This document shows positions 46,027-57,929 of a DNA stretch of 64,000 nucleotides, piece after piece. Numbering within the stretch: position 1 is the first letter of the stretch; the number at the start of each line of letters is the position of its first letter. The stretch spans positions 16,693,653 to 16,757,652 of the forward strand of contig NC_079478.1 in assembly GCF_026230105.1 (NCBI RefSeq), given 5' to 3'. The DNA is from Diorhabda sublineata (taxonomy: Eukaryota; Arthropoda; Insecta; Coleoptera; Chrysomelidae). Under the pieces are notes generated by a model that was not told the DNA's origin, did not search any database, and saw only the letters and a program-made list of their open reading frames with translations. Both the position numbers and the translations under genes were made by a program.

Positions 46027-47040
46027 GGTTGGCAACTAAGTACTTTCGCTTTTTACTGATAGAGAGCTTTATTTTTTGAATAACTGTAATCTAATGTAAG
46101 CACTGTTCTTTGCCGTTTGTCACGTGATAGTGGTCACATTGATGTAACTTTAGAAGCACGTAGTGCGTCATTATTATTAATTGGGTTAATTTTAAATGAA
46201 CTGCAGAAACGAACATTTTCGGCATATTTTACTCTTTTTGTCGTAAAGGAAAGCTGCTGCGGCTCGCAAAGATATATGTGAAGTTTATACTGCTGATTGC
46301 TTAAGAGAGCGCACGAGTCAGAATTGGTATAAGAAATTCCGTTGTGGAGATTTTTCCCTCAACGTTCTGGTCGGCCTACTGAAGTTGATGATGACGAAAT
46401 TATTGTCATACTTGAAGAGGATTGCAATATAACTGTTCAAGGGGTTGCGAAGAGGCTACATGAGTCGTACACAACAATTGAAAAACACTTAAAACGTCTT
46501 GGGCTAGTTAAAGTTAAATTACTTTAACCCAAAGAATCAACGTTTGCGATATGCACCTTAAACGAAATGAAGCCGACCCTTTCTTGAAACGAATCATCAC
46601 TGGTGATGAAAAAAGGATCCTATACAATAAGATAGTTCGACAACGATCATCGAGCCAACACGATGAACCAAAAAAACCACATCGAAAGCTGAAAAACAAC
46701 AAAAGAAGCTCATGCTGTCCGTGGAACTTGAATGAGAAATTATGCTACATCCCCCATATAGCGTTGATATGGAACATGATTACCATTTACTTCGAAGTTT
46801 GCAGAATTCTTTGAATAATCAAACTTTCACGAATGACGATGACATTCAATCGCACCTGGTTCAGTTTTTTACTGATAAGGACCAGAAATTTTATGAGCGC
46901 GGAATAATGAAGCTAAAAGAAACATGACAAAAGGTCAATGAGCAAAATGGAAAATATTTAATTGATTCAAATCGATTATTTGTGAAATAAAGTGTTTCAT
47001 TTTGTACTACAAAACACTGAAATTACTTTTTCGCCAACCA
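46027..47040 (+). mobile_element. Mauritiana-type mariner with an internal deletion
   Basis: Inverted ends GGTTGGCAACTAAGTACTTT (46027) and, inverted, GGTTGGCGAAAAAGTAATTT (47040), flanked by TA-rich sequence. About 1.01 kb against about 1.3 kb for complete elements. Plus-strand transposase pieces: RKAAAARKDICEVY, QNWYKKFRCGDFS, SGRPTEVDDDEI, RLGLVKVKL, RIITGDEKRILYN (first catalytic Asp) and, after a deletion of the second-Asp region, a HPPYSVDMEHDYHLLRSLQNS segment and YERGIMKL. Frameshifted, nonfunctional. Confidence 0.88.
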
Positions 47041-47690
47041 ATACATTAACTTCACTTCATTGTAGTCTTTTTTGGTGAAGTGTTTAAAGTATTAATTTAT
47101 ATTGGGAGAAAAAAATTAATACTGATATTAACATCCTTAATTGAGAAATTTTAATTCCAATTCTGTATCTTTCTTGCTTCTAGCCGCACCATACATAAAC
47201 CACAAACTTGATGAAAAAATATTTCTCAAAAAATCACTTAAAATGTTGCTATAATCATTACCACCCCAAAATAGAATGACTGTCAGGTAGTAAGAAACTA
47301 ACCGATAAATAGTCAAATTAAATTAAAATTGGAGTACATTGATCATATTATTTTTTCTAATTAGGCACCGTTGTTATGGACAGTATTATTGGGACATTAA
47401 TCCATTTGTTCTCTGAAGATAAAGATTTCACAAAAAAGTTAATGGATTCAATGAAATAGAAGTTCAAATGAGAGGCATTTTAAATTGATTTCTAATATAA
47501 ACTCAAAAATTCAGGCGTAAAGTTGTATTTATCTTTAAGTATAACTGAAGTTAGTAATAGTCGAAAATTTTGGCACAAACAACAGATATTCTCAGACTTT
47601 TTAACTAAAGTATGTGTATAATCTCTAATGAAAATATGTGGAAATCATAGATACTACTTAGAGTATCTTAGCTCAAATGTGCTCAACTAC

Positions 47691-48870
47691 TTGCTAACAT
47701 TGATTGTCTGCAAGACGTTACTTTTGAAGGAAATTGCAAAGAAACAACTATAATTCTATGTCCCTTTTGAAAAATTGAGCATCTGCGATGTGCTGAATAA
47801 GTTACGCTTACTGTATATTACCCTTTTGATTAAATCAAGATCCTCTCAACCAAGTCACAGACCGAACAGTCTATACTTGGACAATCGCAGCATGAGCTCT
47901 CATCGCAATACTGGCGTCTATAGCTATTGTAATGGTTTTCTTATTTACTTATTCACTGTCTCTTACGTTTTTAATTTATTTTAATACTTTACACTACACT
48001 AACTTATAATATAATTCACTTCTCACTTAACTAACTTGAATAATTTATTTAAATTCTCCGAGTACTTTGCTAATTGGCTCACGTTCACGACGAATATCTA
48101 TTATAAACTAAACTTGACAGCGCTACATAAACTCCTGATATATCCCAAAATAATTCTCCAAATATCTAGAAAAAAGAAGAAACAAAACCAACAAATAAAT
48201 AAAAAGATAAACCGCTTGCTATAAAATGTTATATAAAAACAAAGATCAAACGAATTCCGGGTATTTCATCAAAGGCACCGCCTTCGCCGAACTTTGGGAT
48301 TCTACTATATCCAAGCAGGACCAGCTTCAGGGCAGAGATGAGTTCGTAATAATATTAAGACAATTCTGTTGGTTGGAATAATTGATGCTCTTGGAATAAA
48401 GGAAATAAAAACAGACCAAAAGTGGAAGCATATGGAAACAAAATGTATTCTTGGTTCTTTCAGAATACAGAACGGAAAAGATTACATAATATATAAGAGA
48501 ATGATTAATGAAGAATCCATTAAATAAACAAAACTTTGCAATCGAATAAATTTCTATCAAATTGACGTTAAAAATCTAATAATTTATGTTGTCATTCAAA
48601 ACATTTTTGATATATCGTATATCCTCAATTTAACTGTGTATCAAGAATAGTTGCTAACATTTATTGACTGCAAGAAATTACTTTTGAGAGAATATGCAAA
48701 TGCACAACTATAATTATATAATCTTATTGAAAGATTCAAAATGAATGTAATAAATAAAATTATTGTGAATCTTGCAAATTAAATTTAAATTTTTAACTTT
48801 TATCATTTGAAAATTGTCCCTAAAAAATTTCTACCTCCATAAAACTAAAAACACGTTGAGCATCTGCGCT
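47691..48870. repeat. Direct repeats about 960 bp apart
   Basis: TTGCTAACATTGATTGTCTG... at 47691 recurs diverged at 48651, and GAGCATCTGCG follows both (47777 and 48857). Between them, 47837-47880 matches 52205-52245 (the Penelope-like 3' repeat), and 48430-48570 matches 56740-56900. A composite of retroelement pieces; no coding content. Confidence 0.55.
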
Positions 48871-48879
48871 GTTTTCGAA

Positions 48880-49105
48880 GTGAAATGAAATACGTTCTTT
48901 GACGCTGAGCGTCGTTGTTCGTCGACGTCTTGCTACCGTACTGAATAGTCGATTGTAGCACCGCGACTCTTGACGTAAAAATATTTGTAAAAGCGTGCGC
49001 TATTCAAAACTTTGAAAAAGTTTAGTTTCAATATTTGTATAAAGTTCAATGAATAATATTATTGATATATTGTGAGGTTCAATTCATTGTTCAAAGGAGT
49101 TTGAG
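48880..49105 (+). other. Possible noncoding first exon with CpG-rich start
   Basis: CpG-richer stretch (GCGTCGTTGTTCGTCGACGTC and nearby) ending in a strong donor, GAG then GTAAGT at 49106. It has no open frame of note. It could be the 5' UTR exon of a gene lying beyond the window, or chance. Confidence 0.25.
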
Positions 49106-49109
49106 GTAA

Positions 49110-50035
49110 GTTTATTTTTTATTAAATATTTCGCCAAAGCAATATGTATAAATATATGAATTTTCCTAAACTGATTGTCTCGAAATTGTCGGTCAATATT
49201 ACAATTTCAAATTTTTTGAAGAGTTGGAGCAGTTTGATATACATGTTTGAACATTTATAAAAGTAGTGAGAAAATAAATTGAAATTGTTCTGCACAGATT
49301 CTCTCAAAGTTTCAAACTTCCCTCAACTACTTAACAAAATATGAAACTTATCGGTATTGAAGTGTATGAAATTTTTTGTGTCATAGTTTTTATTTCTAAC
49401 ATTCCAATTTGAATTCATTTCAAATGGTTCAAACTCAAAAAAAAAACAAAGCCACTTGAGGGATTATTCACAATAACATAAAGTATAAAAGTGGTGGAAA
49501 TAAAGTTTATTAAGTTAGACATACAAAAAGTATATACACGAATAATTTTAGAAGGGTGAAACGAACTAGAATTTTCCGTGTGCAATATTACGTTGTATTT
49601 AGAATAAAACCAGAAAAAAATTACTTCTGACTTAAAATAAGAGCTGTTATCGATAAATTCATCGATTGCATGAAAAATTTTCGTCAATTTCGTGAAACAT
49701 AACTAATCTGCAAATATTATAATTTTACAGTACCTTGAAAAAGTAACGTAATAGCTTAATAGCTATTGAATAAAAAAGTTTCATTTAAAATACAATAATT
49801 ATTTATAAGTCTAATAGTTATGAAGATATGGTACAAGTGTATAGAACTATTGTGTTCATAATCAATATTCAAAATGTTCGAATTTTATATGATTGTAAAT
49901 TGTTTTAGGGAGTCGTTTTAGCTTTACAGCCACCTATAGCTGAAAGATATTTTGTACAAGACTTTACATCTTATTTCTCTGCTTTCAAAATACATAGACT
50001 TCTCCCACAGGAGGCTATTTTTTGGGGTTCTTGTG
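49110..50035. other. Intergenic, nothing recognised
   Basis: AT-rich, no recognised content. Confidence 0.5.
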
Positions 50036-50039
50036 TCCT

Positions 50040-50790
50040 ACTTCTCTAGGTGTTGGTACTACTCCTTAAAGGTACTTACGCCTTTTGTGCAGGACATTCC
50101 CAGAGTATATGCCTGCTCGTAGATTCTGTCGTTGTCATATTCTGCTATGCTTTTCTTTTTAAGGTGGTATTTGACGGGATAGTGACCTGTCAGAAGACCG
50201 ACCACCAGTTTTATTTCGTTTCTGGTCATCACGGAAGAGTTCTTCACTCTTCTTAGCTAATATGGTTATGAATTTTTTGGACTGTGTTATGCCTTGAGTA
50301 TTCCCCCATTAAAACTTCATCCGATTTTTTAGCCATTCGTTCCATTCATTATCGATGTGGAATCTCGTGAGGCCACAGTAGGGTTCTGGTCCAAGGTATA
50401 GAGTCGTTACCCCTTTTTTGGCAAAGCTGTCTGCTTCTTCACTGCCTGATATATCCGGGTGGCTTGGAATCAGCATGAAGACTACTTTGTTTTTGTTTTT
50501 TGTTAGCTAGTGCTTTTAGAGTTTGTTTACACTCCCACACCAGTTTGGATTTGTACCCAATAGCTTTCAGGACCTTTAAGACCGCTTGGCTATCTGAGAG
50601 AATGTGCTTTTTAGAGATCCAAACACTACTGAGAATATTTGTTTATTGTTAGCAACTCTATCTGAAAAATGGTGATTGATGATCCTAGAAGTATGGAGAG
50701 TTTAAATTTTGGTCCAGAAAGGCCCAGTCCAGATCCATGCGCTACCCTGTAACCGTTTCTGTACTAGAGAAATACATTTCGAACTTGCGG
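50040..50790 (-). mobile_element. LINE fragment with RNase H domain
   Basis: Minus strand reads ILSDSQAVLKVLKAIGYKSK (RNase H motif with catalytic Asp), WECKQTLKAL, a PSHPDISGSEEADSFAKKG block (third and fourth RNase H motifs), a LGPEPYCG segment, then TRNEIKLVVGLLTGHYPVKY and the C-terminal cysteine region. This is the RNase H plus tail of an I/Jockey/R1-type retroposon. Frameshifts present; the reverse transcriptase portion is absent. Confidence 0.8.
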
Positions 50791-50799
50791 ATTTTTTTC

Positions 50800-51440
50800 G
50801 TATGTTGTCCGCCAAAATAATTTCTATATTTTTAGTGTCAGATTTAGTATTCTTCTCCATTTTAATTGGTTTTAACTTTAGGATTAGAAAAAGATTGTAG
50901 ATAAACAGTTATTTTATAACAAATAATAAGGTCTGGTCAGTTCACTCACTAATAAGCTAACGAGAATATTGAAAAAACATCGGTGATTAGCCTGACTAAT
51001 ATCAAGATCCAAGTAGATCGAGTATTTTATACCTGAACCAGTACAGCATGGGCATTAGTTAACTAAACCTCAGCTACCAAATATGGGCATAGGTCACATC
51101 GGCGCGACAGTCACTTTTAACGTTAGGTGGTCTTATCCCATGACTTGGGATAGGTCAGATATCGGGATCATATAAATTTTTAGAAAAATATGGAACTAGA
51201 CTATAAAACCATGTACCTAACAACTTTTTATTTCAGACGTTATGTAGATATAGAGAAATAATACAAAAAATTAATTAATGAATTACGAAATTTCAATTCA
51301 AATTGTTATAATCAAAGTTTTTGTAGCCCTACCCAATTAATTCCACAAAACCCAGCCTTGAGCATTCTTGTACAAGTTAACTGAATCAGTAATAAATTGA
51401 TGCTTTTGTTTATAATTCAATTTTTTTATTATAACAGAAA
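50800..51440. other. Intergenic, nothing recognised
   Basis: No coding motif. 50930-51180 has a less AT-biased, transposon-like composition but no identifiable protein. Confidence 0.4.
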
Positions 51441-51446
51441 TTTGGA

Positions 51447-51732
51447 GACCATTTACTTTCATATAATTTCAATTTGTACATCTTTCAAAACATTTAATTA
51501 TTTAGACATATCTGGAGGGTGAACTCTAAAATTGTGAATTAAAGCTAGTATAAAAAGGTTACAAGCAGATGTTCTATAATTGTAAATTTGACCATTTACT
51601 TTCATATAATTTCAATTTGTACATCTTTCAAAACATTTAATTATTTAGACATATCTGGAGGGTGAACTCTAAAATTGTGAACTGAAGCTAGTATAAAAAG
51701 GTTACAAGCAGATGTTCTATAATTGTAAATTT
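51447..51732. repeat. Tandem duplication of a 143-bp unit
   Basis: Copies 51447-51589 and 51590-51732 differ at only about two positions by eye (AATTAAAG against AACTGAAG). Very recent duplication. No coding content. Confidence 0.95.
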
Positions 51733-52180
51733 GACATTCCTTTTTCAAAGAAATGATAATATGGACAAAATAAAGAAAACACTACTTAGTTCCAATTCAA
51801 CGTTTTCATTAGCGACATGTTTGTTTCTACTATTAAACTCCAAAACAACAGACTTTGATTGGTCCACACAAATTGATGCTTTGCAAATTCTTATTTAAAG
51901 CTACTTACTGTTTTTCTATCTTCACAACTTCACAAAACGTGTAACTGTTATTATTATTTTCGACGCCCATTCAACATAAATTTCATGATGCATATACCAA
52001 CAATTCCTTTAACACAATATGCAAAATGGATCAACATTACATCTTTGTTCCGTAATAAGTATGCCTCGCTAATCTTGAAGAAGCGCCCAACTGACCTATG
52101 CTACTTGAGGATTCGTTAAATAGCCGATTAGAAAATGTACATGGCGCATAGATAAACAATATCTCTAAATTATCAACAAA
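51733..52180. other. Intergenic, nothing recognised
   Basis: AT-rich, no recognised content. Confidence 0.5.
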
Positions 52181-52189
52181 ATCTTAAAA

Positions 52190-52930
52190 TCCCCACTCTA
52201 AACTTAAGATCCAGTCAACCAAGTCCCAAACCGAAAAGTCTATGTCTGTGAAGCTGGAATTTTTGGAAATTTTGATGATACTCATACTGAACACACTACT
52301 TACATTATCACTACACCAACACTCACAATTACACTGTCTGACGCGCGATTCAATAACCAAGTTATCGTTTTCAAAGAATGACGCAGAATTAAAACAAAAC
52401 AAAAACTGTTTTATACTAAATTTTTACACCAATAAACCTTTTTCTGCTAAAAATAATTTCAGCGGGAATACCTCCTTGGAGGGAATTTTTATATTTATTC
52501 CTAACTACTGAACTATAGAGGTGGCTGTAAGAAATAAGGCCTTTGCCTCTTTTAAGCTGTTCTTATAATTAGGAATTTCAATGCTTTAAAATTCATCAAA
52601 CAATTTTTATTGGATACATTTTTTAACAATTTTATATTATTAACATTTAATTAGTGATTATAACTACCAGCGTGATCGGCAATACTCGATTTTACGGTTC
52701 GTCCATATTTTAAATGAGCTATGTGCTCTTTAAACCAGACAATAACGGATCTCATAGTTTGCCCAATATACGTCCCTTCACAATCACTAGAGCTAATTTC
52801 ATATATGCCACACACACAATTTATACGCAAAATTCGTAAGCACGCTTCTCCAATTTTAGAAAAATCATCGCTCTGTATCCACCTAGAAACAGGGATACCG
52901 ATCTTTACATACCTACTCCACATTCAGAAT
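52190..52930 (-). mobile_element. Penelope-like element 3' part (GIY-YIG plus terminal repeat)
   Basis: Minus strand 52923-52651 encodes SKIGEACLRILRINCVCGIY continuing EISSSDCEGTYIGQTMRSVI and FKEHIAHLKYGRT with a final SSIADHAGSYNH, a well-preserved GIY-YIG nuclease domain. The downstream part (52640-52190) ends in the terminal repeat also found at 13.43, 19.63 and 47.84 kb. Truncated 5' end. Confidence 0.78.
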
Positions 52931-53210
52931 TAGTTAATGGCTCAATATTTTACAATACAAAAGAATGCAGAGTCATTTGCCAATTAAAATCAAATCTATA
53001 ACCTTTTCCACGCATTTCGCAATAATTTGAAGGCATTTTTATTGGAAAGTGGCTCCTACCCTACGACTTTTATTCTAATAATAATATTCAAGTTAGAGCA
53101 TGTTGCGCACTGGTTTAATGTTGTTATTGATTTTTAATACAAATTATTATTTATTTTAGGATTGCCGAATAGTTAGTTTTATTATCTCTCTTAATTTTGA
53201 ACAATATATA

Positions 53211-55729
53211 TGTTACCGGCAATGTGTATAATTCAGGTATTGTATATAATCCCTAGGTAATGTGTACAATCCCTGGGGCATCCAGGCAATGTATGAAATA
53301 TCATGAATATCATTGTCCATTTCATACTTTACCTAGGTATTGTATACAATTCCTAGGGATTGTACAGAATACCTGCTGGTTCGCCGGTAATGTGTAAAAT
53401 AAATAAATCTTAAGACTAAACTAATGTTAGGTAAGCCGGTTAATATCAATAAATCTTAACAGACTTACTTATCAAATAGCGGACAAATAAAACATGTTGT
53501 ATTTACTTGAAATAAACTTTTTATCAACTTTAAAATCACAAAAAAATAACAGGAAACTTAAAATTCTTCTTGTTTGTAACATAACATTACAAGTATCTTT
53601 TAACATAATATAAGTAATTTTGTAATTGAACTCCACAAACAAAACAATTCTCTTTATAACAATTAGTAGGTCTAATAGGCATTCACAATTTTAAGTAAAA
53701 GTAGGTTTTATTTATTCTTACACGACAAACTATTATGGCACTTTGAAGAGCACAGAGCCTTACTTTTGACACAGAAACATTTTTTAGAGTCACAGTTTTT
53801 TTGCAGCTACATTTCACAAAGCCCTGTCCTGTCCCCGTAGATTGAAAAGTCGCAACTGTACGGAGTGTCGTTTCCAGATTGGGGACGTCTTCTTCTTGCA
53901 GTAATTTCTGATGGCAAACAGTGAACTGTTGTCTTGAATACAATGTCTTGACAACGCCTTGCTTTGTGCCTAGTTGATATAGATCGTCATCAGTTTTGTG
54001 TAATACTACAGCCAGTATATTGCGAACATCACTACGACCTCTATCGACTTCCGGAACAGGAATGCGTACATTCCCTCCCAACGATACGGGAGGGAATTTT
54101 TTTTCAGAAGTTTTAAGCATTTTCTGAGCTTGTACTATCAAATTATTTTTGGCTCTGATGCGGTTTTCTATCGAAAAGGCGTTTTTTGAGCATAAAGGAC
54201 AAGCAACTTTGGATCCAAAACCTTCTGCAATATTTTCTTCCGGAGCAGCACAAATAGTATGAATAGGCCTATTGCACATTCTGCACGAATGACCACCTGT
54301 TGTCTCCTCGGAAGAAACACAGCATATAAGTGCACAACTCAATGACTCCTCTCGTACTGATACCAAATTCGGATCATGTAACGCTTGATCATTTACCTCA
54401 CAAGGAAGATTTTCGACATTCGTAGGCTCAACAACATTCTTAGTATTTGGGATAGCCATGTGTTCATCATGCGCACTTTGGATATTTGAAGCTTCCTTAC
54501 CGATGTTAAACCTATTGAGTGCAGCGTTTTGTTGATCTGGTGCCTGTAGAGGTTGAGTGTCAGCTGTTTCAGTTTCTGATGTCTCAGCCGCATCTATTAC
54601 AGATTCTGAAGATGACTTCATCACTTTTTCTAAATCTACTTCGCTCTCCTGGTTGTGAGTATCCTCAAAAGGCAAAGATATGCCAACTTTTATTTTCGAC
54701 CCAAAAAGAGCTTCATAAGGTGTTCTTTTGATTCCTGAGTGAAACGCCCTATTCTTCATGAGTTGTACAAATCGCAGACCATCACTCCAACGTTCGCTAT
54801 CGTTATCTTGCATCCAAGTTGTAAGCATGTTTTCAATGTCCTGGTTAGCTCGTTCGACACTCCCTTGACTTTGGGAATGTCTAGGCTTGCTATGCACAAT
54901 TTTTACTGACCACTCGGTTTGAGAATTCTCGACCGTTGTCCGATTGTAAGATGGCTGGTGCACCAATCAGTGTAAAAATATCCAGTAAATTGTACGCTAC
55001 TTCCTCAGCGCGTTTTGTTTTCAGGGCTCTTAATATGACAAACTTTGTGAGATGATCCTGATAGACCATTATGAATTTATAATCCCGGTCTGGATGAGAT
55101 TGATAGTCTATCAAATCAACTTGACAGCGAGAATTAAATTCTGTTGAAAGTATGGGCTTCACGACAATCCCTTTTTTATTCCTTTTTGTTTTTGCTGGCA
55201 GGGTTCGCAAAGTTGCAAAAATAGTTCAACATCGTGGCGAATTATATTCTTATATCTTGAAGAAAGCTCCTTCAGCATTCTGTCTCGTTCTCCATGGTCG
55301 ATACTTTGATGTGCGTCGTGAAGTATTTGAAATAATTCAGTATCAGCAACGTAGTATATAATATTGGTATTTGTAGTAGCATCCACAGGAAAAATCAACT
55401 TATCTTTCTGACCAACAGTTATAACATCATAATGCTTCAATAACCAGTAATCCCGAGAAGCCTTTTTTTCAGCCGTTTTTGCATTTTTTGTTTCTCTACG
55501 CCTCTAGGAAGGGTGTCAGAGTTCTATGAAGCTCACCGTACTTATTTGTTTGTAATAACCACAATTGCGTTCGAGTGTTACATTACCTGCTGCAAGTTTG
55601 GCATTGTATAGAATACCTAGGTGAAGTGTAAAATAAATTCTATTTCATACTTTACCTGCCCGTTTTAGATATTTTATACATTGCCTAGGTATTGTACACA
55701 ATACCGGATTATACACATTGCCGGTAACA
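53211..55729 (-). mobile_element. Complete Ginger-type DNA transposon, TSD TATA
   Basis: Termini TGTTACCGGCAATGTGTATA (53211) and its reverse complement (55729) begin TGTNR, as in Ginger elements, and are flanked by a 4-bp duplication TATA (53207-53210 and 55730-55733). 2519 bp. Both subterminal regions carry many degenerate copies of a motif like GGTATTGTATACAAT, at 53211-53450 and 55605-55729, partly in inverse orientation. One minus-strand integrase-like gene. Confidence 0.88.
53689..55500 (-). pseudogene. Ginger/KRBA2-like integrase, frameshifted
   Basis: Gypsy-like integrase related to KRBA2/SCAND3-type proteins. In order: RDYWLLKHYDVI; an HHCC zinc-binding domain (H in AHQSIDHG, LCEPCQQK); the core with Asp in RCQVDLIDY, Asp in ILQSDNGREF and Glu in SQGSVERANQD; a Glu/Ser/Thr-rich linker; a zinc-finger-like CRMCNRPIHTIC ... 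CPLC; and a C-terminal CXC-type cysteine cluster. Three lesions by eye: a frameshift near 55195, a small deletion plus frameshift near 54960 that removes residues after DNGREFSN, and an extra A in the A7 run at 53796-53802 that hides the CXC cluster. The N terminus is not resolved. Nonfunctional as it stands. Confidence 0.82.
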
Positions 55730-55931
55730 TATACATGTAATGTATATAACATATAAAAATGTACATGTACATTTTCAAGGTTAATTTTTTTTTATTGTAG
55801 TTTTCTTGCGTTTATTCCATATTTAGATTTTATTTTATTTGTGTCTTGATTTAATTATGTGTAAGTTTGTTTTTTAGATTTTTAACAAACTTTTGTCTAC
55901 AAATCTACAAACAATTTTTCGTCAATAAAGC

Positions 55932-55939
<8 letters not shown>

Positions 55940-55994
<55 letters not shown>
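55940..55994. repeat. (TA)n microsatellite
   Basis: About 27 TA units just outside the Ginger element. Confidence 0.95.
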
Positions 55995-55997
<3 letters not shown>

Positions 55998-56024
55998 GAA
56001 TTGTAAAGAAGTGGACTAACGTTA

Positions 56025-56900
56025 ATATATTTTCCGAGCTTTCGAATACTTATATATTCATCATCTGGGAAATAATTAATTGAGATTTCCGGTGATTTTT
56101 TATATTACTAATGCTTGTATAAATGTTTAAAATCATAGAATTCAAAATACATTATTTAAATTGACGTTGATAGAAATATATAATAAGCATTAATAAGCAT
56201 TAATAATCAATCTTAATCTTAATCATAATTAATTATTTCCCAGACGATAAATACATAAGTATTGGAAAGCTCGGGAAATATATTAAAGTTATTCCACTTT
56301 GGTGGATATTCAGTAATTTCCAAATTTGATATTTTATCCTCTAGATTACCCAACAATTGTTTTAATGATCCTAAGGTTAGAATACCGAATTTGTCAAAGA
56401 GTGGTATATATTAGCTGCAGTGATTGTGACAAGAAGTATATTGGGCAGATAAGAGATTCGTTAATGTCTGGTTTGAAGAGCATATAACTCATAGTATTAC
56501 CGATCATAATTATGAAATAATTTGTAAATAATGTAAAATTCATAGAAATTGTATCCAATAATAAATTGTTGGATGCATTTGGAAGCATTGGAATTGCTAA
56601 ATGTTATATCAGTTTAAATTGGAACAAATTCTATAGTTTAATTGTTAGGAATACATTTAAAGATTCATGTAAAATTCAGTATAAAACAGGTAAGTTATGT
56701 TAATATGCTTCAGTTTACCTTCAGTCTCTAAAGAAGAAAAATGTTATCTTGGTTCTTCCACTACACAAGAACGGAAAAGATGGCATAATATGTAAGAAGC
56801 TGATTAATGAATAATCCGTCAAATAAACACAGTGATATGATTTTAAATAAATTTCAAGAAAATTCATGTTAAAAATCAAATTAGTTTTTATGTTGATATT
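56025..56900 (+). mobile_element. Penelope-like element relic with flanking inverted motif
   Basis: Inverted motif CCGAGCTTTCGAATACTTAT (56035) and ATAAGTATTGGAAAGCTCGG (56250) precedes a plus-strand degraded GIY-YIG piece near 56400-56520 (reading SDCDKKYIGQ in shifted frames; VWFEEHIT) with the same downstream sequence as the 42-kb copy. 56740-56900 matches 48430-48570. Confidence 0.6.
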
Positions 56901-57431
56901 TATTCTCACTTTATTATCCATCGAGGATTTGTAAAAATATGTAAATCGTACATATTACTTTTGGAAAATTATTCTGAATTTGTAGTTATTAATAGTAAAT
57001 TTTTGGAAGGCGAAAAAGGAATTAGTTTGATAGAACTTGTCAACATTCCATTTAGATCGTGTTTACTGTATTGAGTTTGTTTTTGATAAAATCATCCGCA
57101 ACGATGAAGAATTTTAAATATATACCACCTCTATCTGCTTGGAAAATCACCTAGTTTCGATAAAATCTGTGACCTGAAAATTCACCTGGAAATTCTAATT
57201 TAGAATAAGTTGCTAGCACTACGAGATTTTCTACAGAATGTTATTTCAATATATTTGTTGCAAGTGTGAATTTACAAAGAACGATCTGGTTTTTATTTTA
57301 TGTTTGAAAACAGTTTTCTATTAATATGGTGTTTCTATCCTTGATACTCTAACTGGAATGTTTTCTGTGTTACGTATGTTAGTCTATAACATTGGTTTCC
57401 AAAACCACTTTCAAAATTTTGCTGGATTCGG

Positions 57432-57921
57432 CGTACTGCGAAAAAAATGAAGATTAGATCTATATTTGGAAACTTGTTGCAATGTGGCTGAAATTACGCT
57501 AATGTCGATTCATTTTTATTCATGAAATTAAGGAAACAAATGAGTGACCTTCATGCTTTATGGAGTGCTCTCCCATTAAGACTCCTCCTCTGATAGTTTA
57601 GCTATTCGTTCCGTTTGTTATCGATTTGGCATCTCTTGAAGGCGTCAGTAGGGTCCAAGGTATAGAGTAACTGCCTCTTTTTTGGCAAGGCTGTCTGCCT
57701 TCTCACTGCCTATTGTACCCGGGTGGCTTGGAATCAGCATGAGGACTACTTTGTTTTTGTTTTTTGTTAGCTACTGCTTTTAGAGTTTGCTTACATTAAG
57801 TGTACTGCGAAAAAAAGAGTGAAGCTTAGATTTATCTTTGGAAACTTGTTGCATTGTGGCTGAAATTACACTAATATCGATTCATTTTTCTTCATTAGAT
57901 TCCGAAAACAAATGAGTGACG
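57432..57921. repeat. LINE RNase H fragment between two direct repeats
   Basis: GTACTGCGAAAA... at 57432-57555 and 57801-57921 are diverged direct copies. Between them, 57560-57797 is a minus-strand copy of the RNase H region seen at 50290-50530 (same PSHPG ... GSEKADS reading). Both ends of the LINE piece are abrupt. Confidence 0.7.
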
Positions 57922-57929
57922 TTTATCTT

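Noticed and set aside
53683..54966. 427-codon frame as a host gene (KRAB-A domain-containing 2-like)
   Set aside because: Inverted termini, the 4-bp target duplication and three lesions show it is a broken transposon integrase, not a host gene.
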